DNA from: Branchiostoma floridae
Lineage: Eukaryota > Chordata > Leptocardii > Amphioxiformes > Branchiostomatidae
DNA: 64,000 bases
Assembly (NCBI RefSeq): GCF_000003815.2
Contig: NC_049987.1
Location: 7,373,886 to 7,437,885 of the forward strand
Reading direction: 5' to 3'
In this document: positions 50,501-62,500 of the stretch, one piece after another
How positions within the stretch are numbered: position 1 is the first letter of the stretch
How the letters are laid out: the number at the start of each line of letters is the position of its first letter
The notes under the pieces: generated by a model
Seen by the model: the letters and a program-made list of their open reading frames with translations, nothing else
Told to the model about the DNA's origin: nothing
Databases searched by the model: none
Position numbers and translations under genes: made by a program

Positions 50501-53500
50501 ACATAAAAGAAACACATTTTTGCAGTGCTTTCCAAAGAATCCAACCTGGAAATTGGCCCGCCAGAGTAATGACACCTTTTGAAAGCTCTGGAGTAGAGGT
50601 CATCTTTTATAACACCTTCTGGTGTTGTACGAGCGCCGCAATATAGGAGAAGCAATTCTGGTCAGGTACAGACGCGGCCTCTAGCCTTTCTTGTGTTCTT
50701 GAACCCGAGGTGGCGTGAAGTATGGCATTACGATGCATGAGGGCCTCTCCCCTCGGTGGTCACACCCACTTCCAAACCTTGAGACAAACCGCCACCATTT
50801 GCGCATTCTTTATTCATGACCCACGGGGACTCCACAATGTGTTTTATGAATAATTGAATTACTGTTTGAAGCTATCCTTCCTTTCTGGGAACGAAGTGCA
50901 TTGTCTGGCTGCGTGCCGGGTGTCGTGGTGGACTTCAAAAATCAATGGCCGGACCGTCACCATTTTTGAGCCATATGAGACCAGTTGAAGGGTGTAGATG
51001 TTAGCCCGTGATACTATGTCATCAACACCGGTGGAGGAAAAGCTAGAGGAGCTCTGGGGTTCCCCAAGCAGAGGTAGGATAAGCCGGAGACTTGTTACAA
51101 AATCAGCGCTTGTAAATAGATTAGCATGGGATGTGTTAGAGACATGAGGAAACGATGGTGTCTAAGGTTAATCTACAGTGGATAGATAATTGACACTATT
51201 GCTGTAGATGTAGCTGATATTGTTAGAAAGAAGGATTATTGTTCAAAAGTTGGTATTTCCATGCTTTATACAAAAATCTGCAGCAACCATCCCAGTGGAA
51301 TAGGGTCTGTGGATTAGTGGTTTGATGTCTGTCTTGTCTCCCCAATGGCCAGAACAGGTCGAGAAACTTCATTGGTAGGTTTTTGCAATGAAAGATGCTT
51401 AGAAGTCGATGTTCAGTGACATGATACATGTAATTTGGTTTAGTAGGAAGTAGGACGTGTGCTCATTATAAATGATTGGTAGTATAACATTTTAACAACT
51501 TAACAGATTGATACATGTGGAGTTGGTAATGTGTAAATAGCTGACAACATCCAGTATGAAAAATCGTGATGAGATTCTTTACTGAAGATAACTTTCCCAA
51601 GGACACAATGACTAGCCAGGAATTTTAGGAATCAAACCTGTAACCTCTTGATCTCAGGTTCTAGCCTTGTTGCTCTGCCTTCCGATGTCACTAAAGGAGA
51701 AGTGTTAACAGCAGAAGAAAACCAAATACATGTTTTCTGATGTTATTTTCAATAAGTATGAGCTTATGAGAGACAGGCTTGAGTATTGAAATGTTGGTTC
51801 AACACCATGGATGGTCCTAAAGCTACAGCTCATCACTAAGCACTGTACTATACAGTTCAGCACCAAGGACAGTACCAAAGGCATGGTTCAGCACTTAAGA
51901 CAGTACCACACAGTTCAGCACTAGGGATGGTGCAAAAGCTTGGTATTTGAAAATAATGTGTGAGCTTATAAGAGAAAAGCCAGAGTATTACAGACTGTCC
52001 ATACTAACACTTCTCCATCCCTCTAGGCCCTGAATGGTGTTTCTCCTGCAGGCTATCTTGGATAGTGGCTATGTCTTGAGGAATCAAGGGACTAACAGTT
52101 GTCCCTTAAGATGGCTACAAGGCACATCAGTCCTGCCTAATTACTGTAAAAGGGGGAATGTTCTTGGGAATTTAATTTTGCTGTATGCGGTATAGTAAAA
52201 ATGGAGTATCTGCAGTGGACAAACCTCCCATCCTGGGTTTCAATAAAAGGAGAAATGTCCATGGGGGCTTTCAGTTTAAGGTTTTGGAGTCACCGTTACA
52301 GACATTTACGTAAAACTACCACAGACATTTCCCTTCTTACAGTATTTACTGTTGGCTCAACATAAGAAACCCCATTGTCCAGCATCGTTTCCAAGCATCA
52401 GAGACAAATGAGAGCAGACAGGACGGATGTTAAACAGCTCACAAACAGTGACAAGCACGCTGTCAGTTGAGGCATTAGCAGGGGCATTGAGCAGGAATGG
52501 GAGGGACAGGCGAGAAGCAGGAGTATCAGGGATGGCAGGCCAACCTTCTCACTCCATCATGCCTGACAGCTGAGATTAGATTTCTATCGACCTTTGCTAA
52601 AATGAGTGGAAAATGCTGGATTATTGACGACCTGTAGCCCGACGCAGGATTGCAGGCATCAATGATCAGTATGTCACGGGGACCCTGATGACTAGCAATG
52701 GGAACAGCTACATGATGAGTCCCTACGACATATGTTATTGTCAAGGGATGCTTGTTAGCTTGTTAAATACTTTGTGAATTACAACATATTAAAACATCAA
52801 GTTTCTAGTTTTTCTTACTTTCCCACCAAGGGCATATTTTCTACAGGGAATTTCCTTATTGAAGGGGTGTAAATTACTTCAGTTTTCTCATTGAAATTAC
52901 ATGATTTATCAAGATTTATAAACTAATCATGATTTATAAATCATCCACCTCAGCTGTACCTGGTAGCTTAACAGATGACAAAAGTGAGGATTTCATTTGT
53001 TGTTAATAGAAAAATGATACCTCTTATCTCACGTATACAAGCATCTGATCATAAATTTACAGTTAATTGGGCTTGATTAAGTGGCAAATTAGGAAGATGT
53101 GCTTGGATTAATGACCAAACTGCTCAGAGCTTCTGTCTCTTCAGAGAATACAAACTGTTGCTAATTTGTCAAATCACCTTAATCACTGAAGGGCACTAAG
53201 CTAAAGTTATCTGTTTTATTATACAAGGCAAGTCAGGTATATCTAAGAAAACTGGGAGTGGCTAACCCATGTGCTTTGAAATTCTTGATGGATGTGTCAA
53301 GAAACTTTAATCCATCCAGCTTTTCATCAGCTTCACGATAATGGTATAGCTGTCTAGACTTTTCTGTTAAATATGTTTTTTTCGTTTCTTTCCTTGTAAA
53401 AAGATGTAACTGAAATGCGCTATTTGTGACATATAAGAATACTAGAAATATGCACTTACAGCTAAACTGTTTCTACCATTACCAATGCTAATTGCACTTG

Positions 53501-56500
53501 TTCACCATTGTTACCTCTCCCTGGGGTAAATGCATTTAATGTGATGCTACAAGACTTGCTTTCAGTATGTCTGTAACCATTGTGCATCACCAATCCCTTG
53601 ATGATTGAAACTAAGCTAAAATGTATCCACATAAGTAGTGAACTATTTCAAGGGGTCCCCTGAGTTTACCACAAAGATTCTTGGAAGTGATGCTGATGTA
53701 CACACAAATCCTTTAATGTACATTTCATCATCCAGAAACAATTTGGAACCGGAATTAGGACCGTCTTCTCAGCATTGTAAGCCTTTGTAGAAACAAAAGG
53801 GTCATAAATTTACACAAAGACATGAAAGCATTCATGATCCAGATAACATCTTGGCATTACCAGTGGGATGCTCAAGTGGGAATTGCAGCTTCTTGAGTGT
53901 CAAGAGTTATGCTTTAAAGTGTCCATAAATCAAGCTATTTTTAACTCTGCACTCTTTCTTGTGGCTTAGCGATGTCAGATGTCACAGTGGCTGTAAATAA
54001 TGTTCCGGTCAGAAAGCCTCCTGAGGTGACTCTGTGAGCTCCCTAGATGGTTTGTTGTTATAGCATTGGGGCAGACAATATATCATCTGTGAAATGGGAA
54101 CATTGATCTTTTTTGTTGTTGTTATCATTTATCATTGAGTATAGGTGCAACTATTAGCTTAACTCATTCTAATATTACCTTTCTTTTTAACTCACTTTAT
54201 TCTCTATGTATGAATAGGCCACTGAGAGAACACTGGGATTTCACACATAAATCACTGACATCACAACAAACTTTTTGGTGTTTTTGAGAGACTTCCAACG
54301 ACAGCAAACTTTTCATCTTGTCACCTCTTGGCTCAGATATAGACCACCATAATGGTGTATTGGGTAAAGTGTTACCAAATGCATTGTACTTTGAGAAAGA
54401 GTATGTTGAACACACCACTGACAGTGGACTGGAGATATCTGTAACAGCAGTTTGTGCAAAGTGCAATGTTACTAGTATCATCTTGACTTGAATTGTATTC
54501 AACTTGAATGTTTATGTCTTAATTTAGGAAAACGTCCTAACAAGTAATTATTTCTGTACTTGTTGACAGGGAGACCCCAGCCAGTTGGAGACCAGATCAG
54601 ACCGGCTCTTACTGGTTCCAGGGAGAGAGTTCAGGATGTTGGGAGGAGCCAAGGAAGGGGTCGTGACAGGACAGCACAGCAATCCCCCAGGAGGGATGGA
54701 CACACCGACCCCCAGTCTCAAAACCACCTGGCTCCGGAAGAGAGTCATGCAAACTTCTATCGCAAGATAGCAGAGATCGACAATGGACCGACGTTACCGT
54801 CTCGTAGCTCTGCTTCCCTCCCCAGGGACACCATGATGTCTCGCACTAGCCCTCGGGTGTCCAGCGACTCCGGGCGCTCGTCGCCACTTCTTGTTGGAAG
54901 CAATAGAAACCCCTCAAAACCAGTTCCGCTAAACCGGCGCATGCAACCGTCCAGAAAACAGATGTCCCTGGACGACGAACTGCATCTCGTCTGCGCAGAG
55001 GAGGAGAAGAAAACCAGCCGGTACCATGATGTTGCCTTCCCGAAAAAGTCAGACACAGAACTCCTGGATGAGTTAGTGAGTGCTGGAGACTACAGTACTA
55101 GCGAGTCTCTGGTCAGGAGGTATAGCTCTGACAGCACAGCTAGCTACTCTAGTGGACCAAGCTCCCCCCAGATGTCAGTCAGGTAAGCCACATACTCAAT
55201 ACCTGTTTGCACTTCTTCTTTTACATGGGAGGTTTTGGTGATGAACATTCTTAGGCTAACATCACATTTCCAAACCGGAATCTGGCCGGGCTGTTTGTGG
55301 AAACGAAAAACAGAAATGTATACGTAAAAATATACACAAATAATGGTGTCTTTTATATCATACTATCCGTTTCTCAAAGCTGCCTGGCTGGGCCTCGGTT
55401 TGGGGTCCCAGGGGATTGCTGTAGGTTTAGAAATGTTTAGCTCGTTTTCACTACAGTTGTTGTCCTTGGTGCTGAAAACCTTGTTATGAGCCCCCAAAAA
55501 CTTGAACAGTTCAAGATGGATTTTAAACTTCATTTACTACCTAAGAATAGCACTGGTAACACAGCACAGTGTAAAAGCAACCTTCTAACTCTTTTTCATG
55601 CACCATCTGGCTGCCATTTTCAAACAGACAATCAGAAGGCTTATCTGAACGAAAAGGAGCCTAATGTACATGCCCAAGTTGAAATGGTTTTGAAAACAGC
55701 ATCAGTGCAATTTTCATCTTGTGATCATCCAACTTCAGATGTGCCAGTAGATGTCTCAATCTCCTTTTCAAAGTGGGAGCTCTGGTATCCACATTTTGCG
55801 TTAAGTGGTGAAAATTCCCATCGAGTTATCAAAGGCAGTAGCTTGGATTGCTTCTCACATTTGCACTTCTCACATCGACATTGGATTACTTCTCAAATTG
55901 CCCTGTGTGAAGTGCAATTTTTTTCTTGATATTTTACCATCAGCCTGATAAGGTCTAGAATACCATCGAAAATTGGCATCTGGATTTTCTGATGAAGTAA
56001 ACTTGTGTAATCCATCCTGTGTACATCATGCCGATTTGGTGCGAATGTCAGATCCATCGTGGTCTGTCGATACTCCCCATGTCAGCATCCCCAACTGTCT
56101 GTTCTGGTCACTACTGGCTTGTCTCACACTTGTTTGATTATTGGTTTTTCCATCTAAGTTATTTGCCCAAGGGCACCATCATCAATATTTTGTTCGCATC
56201 AGCAGCACGAGCGGCCGATAGACAGGAGTGTGCAGACTGCGATAGCACCTTGCAAGGCAGTGAACTTACAAGGAATCAATCTTGGCATAACTTAACGATC
56301 GTCAGCCAGCCAGAGAAGTGGCTGATAAGAAAGCATCTAACTGGATTGATTTTAATCCAATTACAAACATGTACAAACATTATATATATATTTTTTTTTT
56401 TTTTTTTAAACCTTTATTGAAAAACCATAACAATTACACACATTGTGACATTGTGACATTTATATGTATAGCTTAGTAACTACATATCCGACTACGGCAG

Positions 56501-59500
56501 ATACATAACTATAAAACTTAACACTTGGTTCTCGAGGTCCTGGACATTGTTACATTTACAATTACATGTAACCGTTACAGCTTCATGACTGCATCTTCGA
56601 CTATAACAGATACATAATTATGAAACTTTACAATTGGCTCTCGAATTCCTAGACACTTACATCACTTTGAAACCATTACAAACATTATATGACATCACTA
56701 GAAATGTTTTTGTAATCAGTGTGCTAAGTGATGACTAACATAACCTTCTTGCCCCTGATCTTATGTCCGGCAGCCTATCATTGCTGGAAGTTCTAGATCA
56801 AATGTAAGTGCCCACTGCATCCCTGCCTGCCGGAAAAAAAATGGAAATTTTGGCACATTCAGTTTAATGTTTCAGTTTGCTGGCATGTCTAAAAAATGTA
56901 TCGTTGATTCTATCGGCAGAGCTTGGCTAAATGCCCAAGAAGCCGGTCCAGTCCACACCACGTGAGCATGAGCACCACTAGATTTATTGTAGCTTTGGTG
57001 TGGTGTGGTGGGGCTACTAGTGGTGGTTTTATGTTTTATGTACCTGGCTGCATTGAATAACAGTTTTGTTCTATGAAGCAGCAAGTGCTTGGTTATACAC
57101 ATAAGGTATTTGCTGTACCTGCATTAAGCATGCTATGGGTAACACCAATGGCTGTGGCTTATTTGTGGAGAAATGTAATGGTTGAGCATTAAATTTTACT
57201 AAATTCTAATTGTGTGTGTGTGTGCGTGCATTCTACTAGAATTTGCTCCATTATTTTCATAAAAGAAGTGTCCTATAGTTTTTTTTGTTGTTCTAAGACC
57301 AATCTTATGTGGCTGGTAAACTGTATGGTATTAAGGTGCTTCTGAATCATTTGCATGTACATAGAGGGATAATGGTGATAGCACTATTTTGCACAACTCC
57401 CTTGTCAACCGGTCATTTCTATTTTTTTTTTCTTACATTATGAAGATATAAAATGTGCCTGTAACAAAACATAAAGCTATAGGATTTGTTTTATATACTA
57501 CATGCTTAAACTGTAGCTATGTTTTTTGATTGAATTTTTCTACATGTTAAGCTTCCTGTAGCACCAAGAAATAGAATATATGGAATTTTGCATTGCTGCC
57601 ATTTTATATTGCATATTCTTTGGAAGGATATTTCAAGTAGTTTTCTTCACTATGAGTGTATATCATATGTTTTGCAATAAGCCATTAATTGTCCCTGACT
57701 TGCAGCACTGATGTGCCCACCCCCACCACTGCCTCGGAGACAAACAGCCTACAGAACTTTGAAGACATCCCGGACAACAGGCCCTCGAACTGGAACGGCA
57801 GCGCCAACAGGGAAGACCTCCCGTTGAATGCTGGGAGAGGCGAGTACATCGATGACGGAAGGTCCAGCACCGGCCACGGTCCCACCCAACATCACAAAGG
57901 TTCACTTGTTGTGCTTGTGTTTCAGCTGTCTACAAAACTGACTGTTATAAGGGTGGTAACATCATAACATAATTCATTTCCACTGGTACTAACAACAAAG
58001 ATTTGCTGTGTACTAACACGCCTTTATCCCCATTCACAGTAAGAACAGAAACGTAATTCACCAGTTGTTCACATGAAACAACCCTGGCTGGAAATATCTG
58101 TCTAGTTTGGTGTTTGTATTTGGGAAGGTTGCTGGTTTAAGGAAGTGGCAAGATGTGTGTATTTGGGCAGGAAACACACGTGGAGTTTCTTCATCAGTTT
58201 CTTAAGAAACTATTTTAGGATCACATGCACCTTGCAAGTCTCCTGCACTGATTGCACCTTGCACCAAAAAACGTACATATCAGAAGACAATTGGATAAGT
58301 TTCAGCCCAAATCATTTTATGAATGTAATGTTGAATAACCCGATGCTGCCGGTGAAGAGGGTACTGACATCTTTTAAGTTCGATGATCTAACATTTATAT
58401 CCTAACCAAAGAAATTGTAGTGATATTCTTCGCAAGGGATGGTGTGATTTTTTCATGTTCAAGTGTGGTTTTTCTGCTGTCCTGTTTCATGCTCCTGAGA
58501 TTAACATGTTTTGCCGGTTGGTGGTGTTGTTGTGGCCTGTCTGACATATGTTTTGTATTTGTTGTGTGATCTCTCCCACCAGAGGGCAGTTCTACCTCAT
58601 CCGATAATTCAGAAACAGACGTAGAACAAGAGTTGTCCGACTTGCTGTCAGAGGGACAGTTACTAACACCCTCAATGCCTGCCTACCCCTTGGGTGGGGC
58701 TCACACTGATCCCAAGACTATCTCTCATGCACCTGGTCTTGATAATACAATTGCTGCTGAGTCTTTTGATCCTGTACACTTTCAGTCTCTTGATGACCAA
58801 TGTAAGGCTGGTGGCTTGTCTTCTATGCCTGTAAGCCAAGCAGAGGTGAAGGATAAGCATAAGGGTGTGGAATCTCTGCCTTCCACTAATGCTAATGGGA
58901 GTTCTTCAGGTGGTGGTAGGCGGTCACCATCGCTAAGCACTCCTTACCCCTCTAGATCTGGCCGGTATCCTCGTCTACAAGACATGCGCTCAAAAATCCT
59001 GCCAGAAAGGCTGCCTGGGGCTTACGAAAAACCAGCCCCTTCACCCCGGATCAATCTCCAATTTGGTCTGCAAAAACTAGAGGAGCAAAAAGACATGGCA
59101 TTGAAGAAAAAGGCATCTGAGAGACATAGCTATGCAGAATCTGCCGGCTCCGACCATAGCAACCTGGAGGTCGATGTTCCAAACATACCAGAAGGGGAAG
59201 GGGCCATCGTGTATCCAACAGTTAAGTCATCCAACCTGCTAGTTACACCCAAGATTAGGTTTTCATCATCAACATCTAAAAGTAGAAGTAAAAGTACTGG
59301 GAATATTGACCAACAAGTCAAAGAGGAGACAGACACGGTAAATGTGATGCGACCTGTAGCATCAAGCCCCGATGTTACAGCACTGGGTCTGAACAACAAT
59401 GACAAAGTTGGACGTAATGTTGTCCAACAACCAGATAGCCCCATGAGCAACATTGAGAGAGAAGAGGAGATAGAAAATATTCCAGACAGGGGAAGAATTC

Positions 59501-62500
59501 CTGCTAAGAGAGAATACTACTCTCTGGTGTTTGACCAGGAGGAGGCAAGAGGTGCATCAAATGCAGCAGCGACTGCCAGAGATATGTGGGCAGACATTCC
59601 CAGAGGATCCGTCTCGGATGCAAGCTTGAGCACCATCCAGGAGGAGAGCGAGTTTGAGGATCCGTACGCCGCCTCCTGCAGCAGCCTGGACCTTCCCCAA
59701 GGCGACATCTTTGCAGATGAGTCCAAAGAGGAGGTGCGGCGCAAACCTTACGGTGCAAGGTTTGGCTTCAGGACTGTTGTTGAACCGGATCCTTGGGTGG
59801 ATTCAGTGCCAAGGAGCAGAGATCCTGGTCAAATGCCAGGAGATATGAGGCCAAACCTGTCACAAAATGTAGAATCCTGTCGAAATGAAATCTCAGCTCC
59901 AGTTGATGAGCCAGTCTTCTCAAAAACAATGTTTCGGCCTTTGTACTGTGCACCTCCTTCAGATGTCTTGGTGAAAACAAACTCAAGTGCAAAGAAACTT
60001 TCGTCCTCAAGTCTGACCACAGAAAGTCCATCTGCAGTTGAAACCTCCACTGATGAATCCTATGAATTGTTGTCCTCAAAGGAGATGTCACCATTGAGCA
60101 TTGAGTGTGCCGATGAAGATTTCAATGATAATGTTGCAGAAAAAACTGATTTTGAAGCAAAGACAAATTACATCCAACTGTTGCCTGGTGATTGTCAACA
60201 TGTTGCAGAGTTAGTTGAAGAGGTAAATGAAACTAGATTTATTCACCACAAGGAAACCTATCCATCTAGCTTCAACAAAGTACATCCAGCTGACCAGGAA
60301 ACAGCAAACAAAACTGATCCAGAAACTAGTACTGTGATAGACAAGATGAGGACTCCACATATTGAGCTAGAAACAACTCAAGTACAACTTGAAAATACAT
60401 CCAAACCTGGGAAGAAAGAAACCTTGTGTCTTGTCAAGCAAAATACACCAATAGATATAGCTGCTGCCCAAGAATGTCATCAGAAGACTCTTGTAGAATG
60501 TGGTGCTGCAGATACATACATTCTGGCAAAACCTATTGAATCTCACACTGACACATTGGTGGAAGAAGAACTATTTGATGGTACTAGTAGAGTCATTGCT
60601 GGGAAGAAAAATGAAAGCTCTTGCTGTGCTGATAAAATGACTCCTTCATCAGTTGATGCAACTGATGAAGATGGTGGTGAGCAAATAAGGCCGGAAGAAT
60701 CTGATAGCAATAAAACTAAAACCAGTATTCCAACCCTTTCTGTCAAATTGCACAATTCCTCTCTGATGGTGTCACAGTCACATGCCAATGAACTCACATC
60801 AATATCCTTCTTGAATGAAGGCTTCTTGGTAGGAGACAACACTTTTGTGGAGGAGCTAAGAGAGGAAAGAGCAAAAGGTAATCACATTGAAGAAGGCTCT
60901 GTTGAACTTTGTGTTACTGAAATTGTGCAACCTGACCAGAAAGATGCACCTAAGAGTGAAGAAACTCTGTTGGCTGTGAGGGACATTGAAGTTTTCTCTC
61001 CTGGACCAGGTGATGATGCTCTTCAGCAAGTGCTCTACCAAGATGATGCAAAAGTTAATATTGAGGAACCCTCCATGAACACATTGCCACAAGAAGTGCA
61101 AACTCCTGCAGTATTTGTGCAAGCAGTGAATGATTGTTCAGACTTAAAGGTAGAAAAACTGTGCTCTGTGACTGAAGCAGTGGACACTGAAAGTATAGCT
61201 TCAAAGGATATGGTTAAAAAACCTGACTTAAACTCTGATGATGAAGAGGCTAAGAAAGAAACTGGGCCAAATGAATTGTGCAGTGCAACACAGTTGGTAG
61301 AAGGCAACTATGTAGAGAAAAGTAGGTTTGTGTCTGTGAAAGAATCAGATTCAGATGTTGACATCAGTGCTTACCAAGTAGTTGTGGAGGAACGTGATTT
61401 AGAAAGCAGCACCGGGAGTGTCTATGTCAGCACTGAGAGTTACTTTGTTCAGACTCCGTCCTATGAAACTGCACCTGAGGAAGCTGTAGACTATGATTCA
61501 GTTATAGAACCGGTAGTGACCTGTGTTACCATAGCAGACAGCACTGCTGATGAGAAAGACAATTACACTGACAGCACTACTCCACAAACAGAAAAAAGAA
61601 GTTCACCAGTTCCTCGACCAGATAGCCCAGTGGTGTGTGTTGAAACCATTTTTCCATCCAGAAAGAGGCAGCCGGCCAAATCAGAAAGCGATCCAGTTAC
61701 AAAGAAGAAGCGCTTTTCCCTCTCTAATCTCAGACATTCCTTCAAACGATCAGGAAAGGATACCGGCAGCCATGCTTCTCCAAACCTTCCCCCCAAACAT
61801 AAACGGTCCAACTCTGCTCCCTCTTCTCTCCCTCTTGTGCCTCCTGCTCCCCTCGACCTCTCTAGCGCACTGTCCTCTGACACCGGTAGTAGTCCCCTGT
61901 GTACCCCTGTGTTTGAGAGATTTTTCCTTTCACTTGGTACAGGAATGGAAGGTGATGGGGGAAGCTACAGGGACCCACAGCACTCAGGGACAGAGTCTTC
62001 CACGCCGTACAGGGTGAAGGCAGAGAAAGACCAGCGCAACCGCTACAGGGTTAAGTCGACGCACGAGCCGGACCAGTACGCCTCCCCGGCTAAGAAAACT
62101 GGCCGGGGAGCGGCTGTGGGTAAACACTACGGCAGGTACCCTAGTAGCACGAGTGGCTCTGACCTTGTCGAAGTGACTCCGCTCTCAAAATCCCAGATGG
62201 CTGACTCGCCACACTACTTTGCTGGAAACGGCCACCGCCGTTCATTGGAAGAGATGGCCCTGGCATCCGAATCTGAGGAGGAAGATCCTTATGCAGCAGA
62301 TATTCCATCGCCACAGAAAGGTCCTGTCAAAAAACTGCTGCACGTTGATGCAGACATAATGTCAGAATCTGAAGTAGACGATCCGTACGCAGCAGAGAGC
62401 CCAAACCCCATCACTCCGAGAGACAAGGGTATTTCCCTCGACACGAGTGCTTGGTCTGATACACCAGAGGCCTTGTCTCCTGAGAGCACGTACATGAGTC

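Larger units (their letters stand above)
55183..57705 (+). other. Intron between linker exons
   Basis: Contains the inverted-repeat element at 55270-55405, a retroposed tail at 56391-56700 and a (TG)n run at 57208-57227. The 147-residue ORF at 55486-55929 has no recognised pattern. Confidence 0.6.

Noticed and set aside
55486-55929. 147-residue plus-strand ORF in an intron
   Set aside because: No motif. The phases of the flanking exons already match without it. Length is possible by chance in 64 kb.
58633-58635. Start of the giant ORF as an independent gene
   Set aside because: The codon is TTG, and the frame runs back through an AG acceptor at 58581-58582 that matches the phase of the exon ending at 57899.
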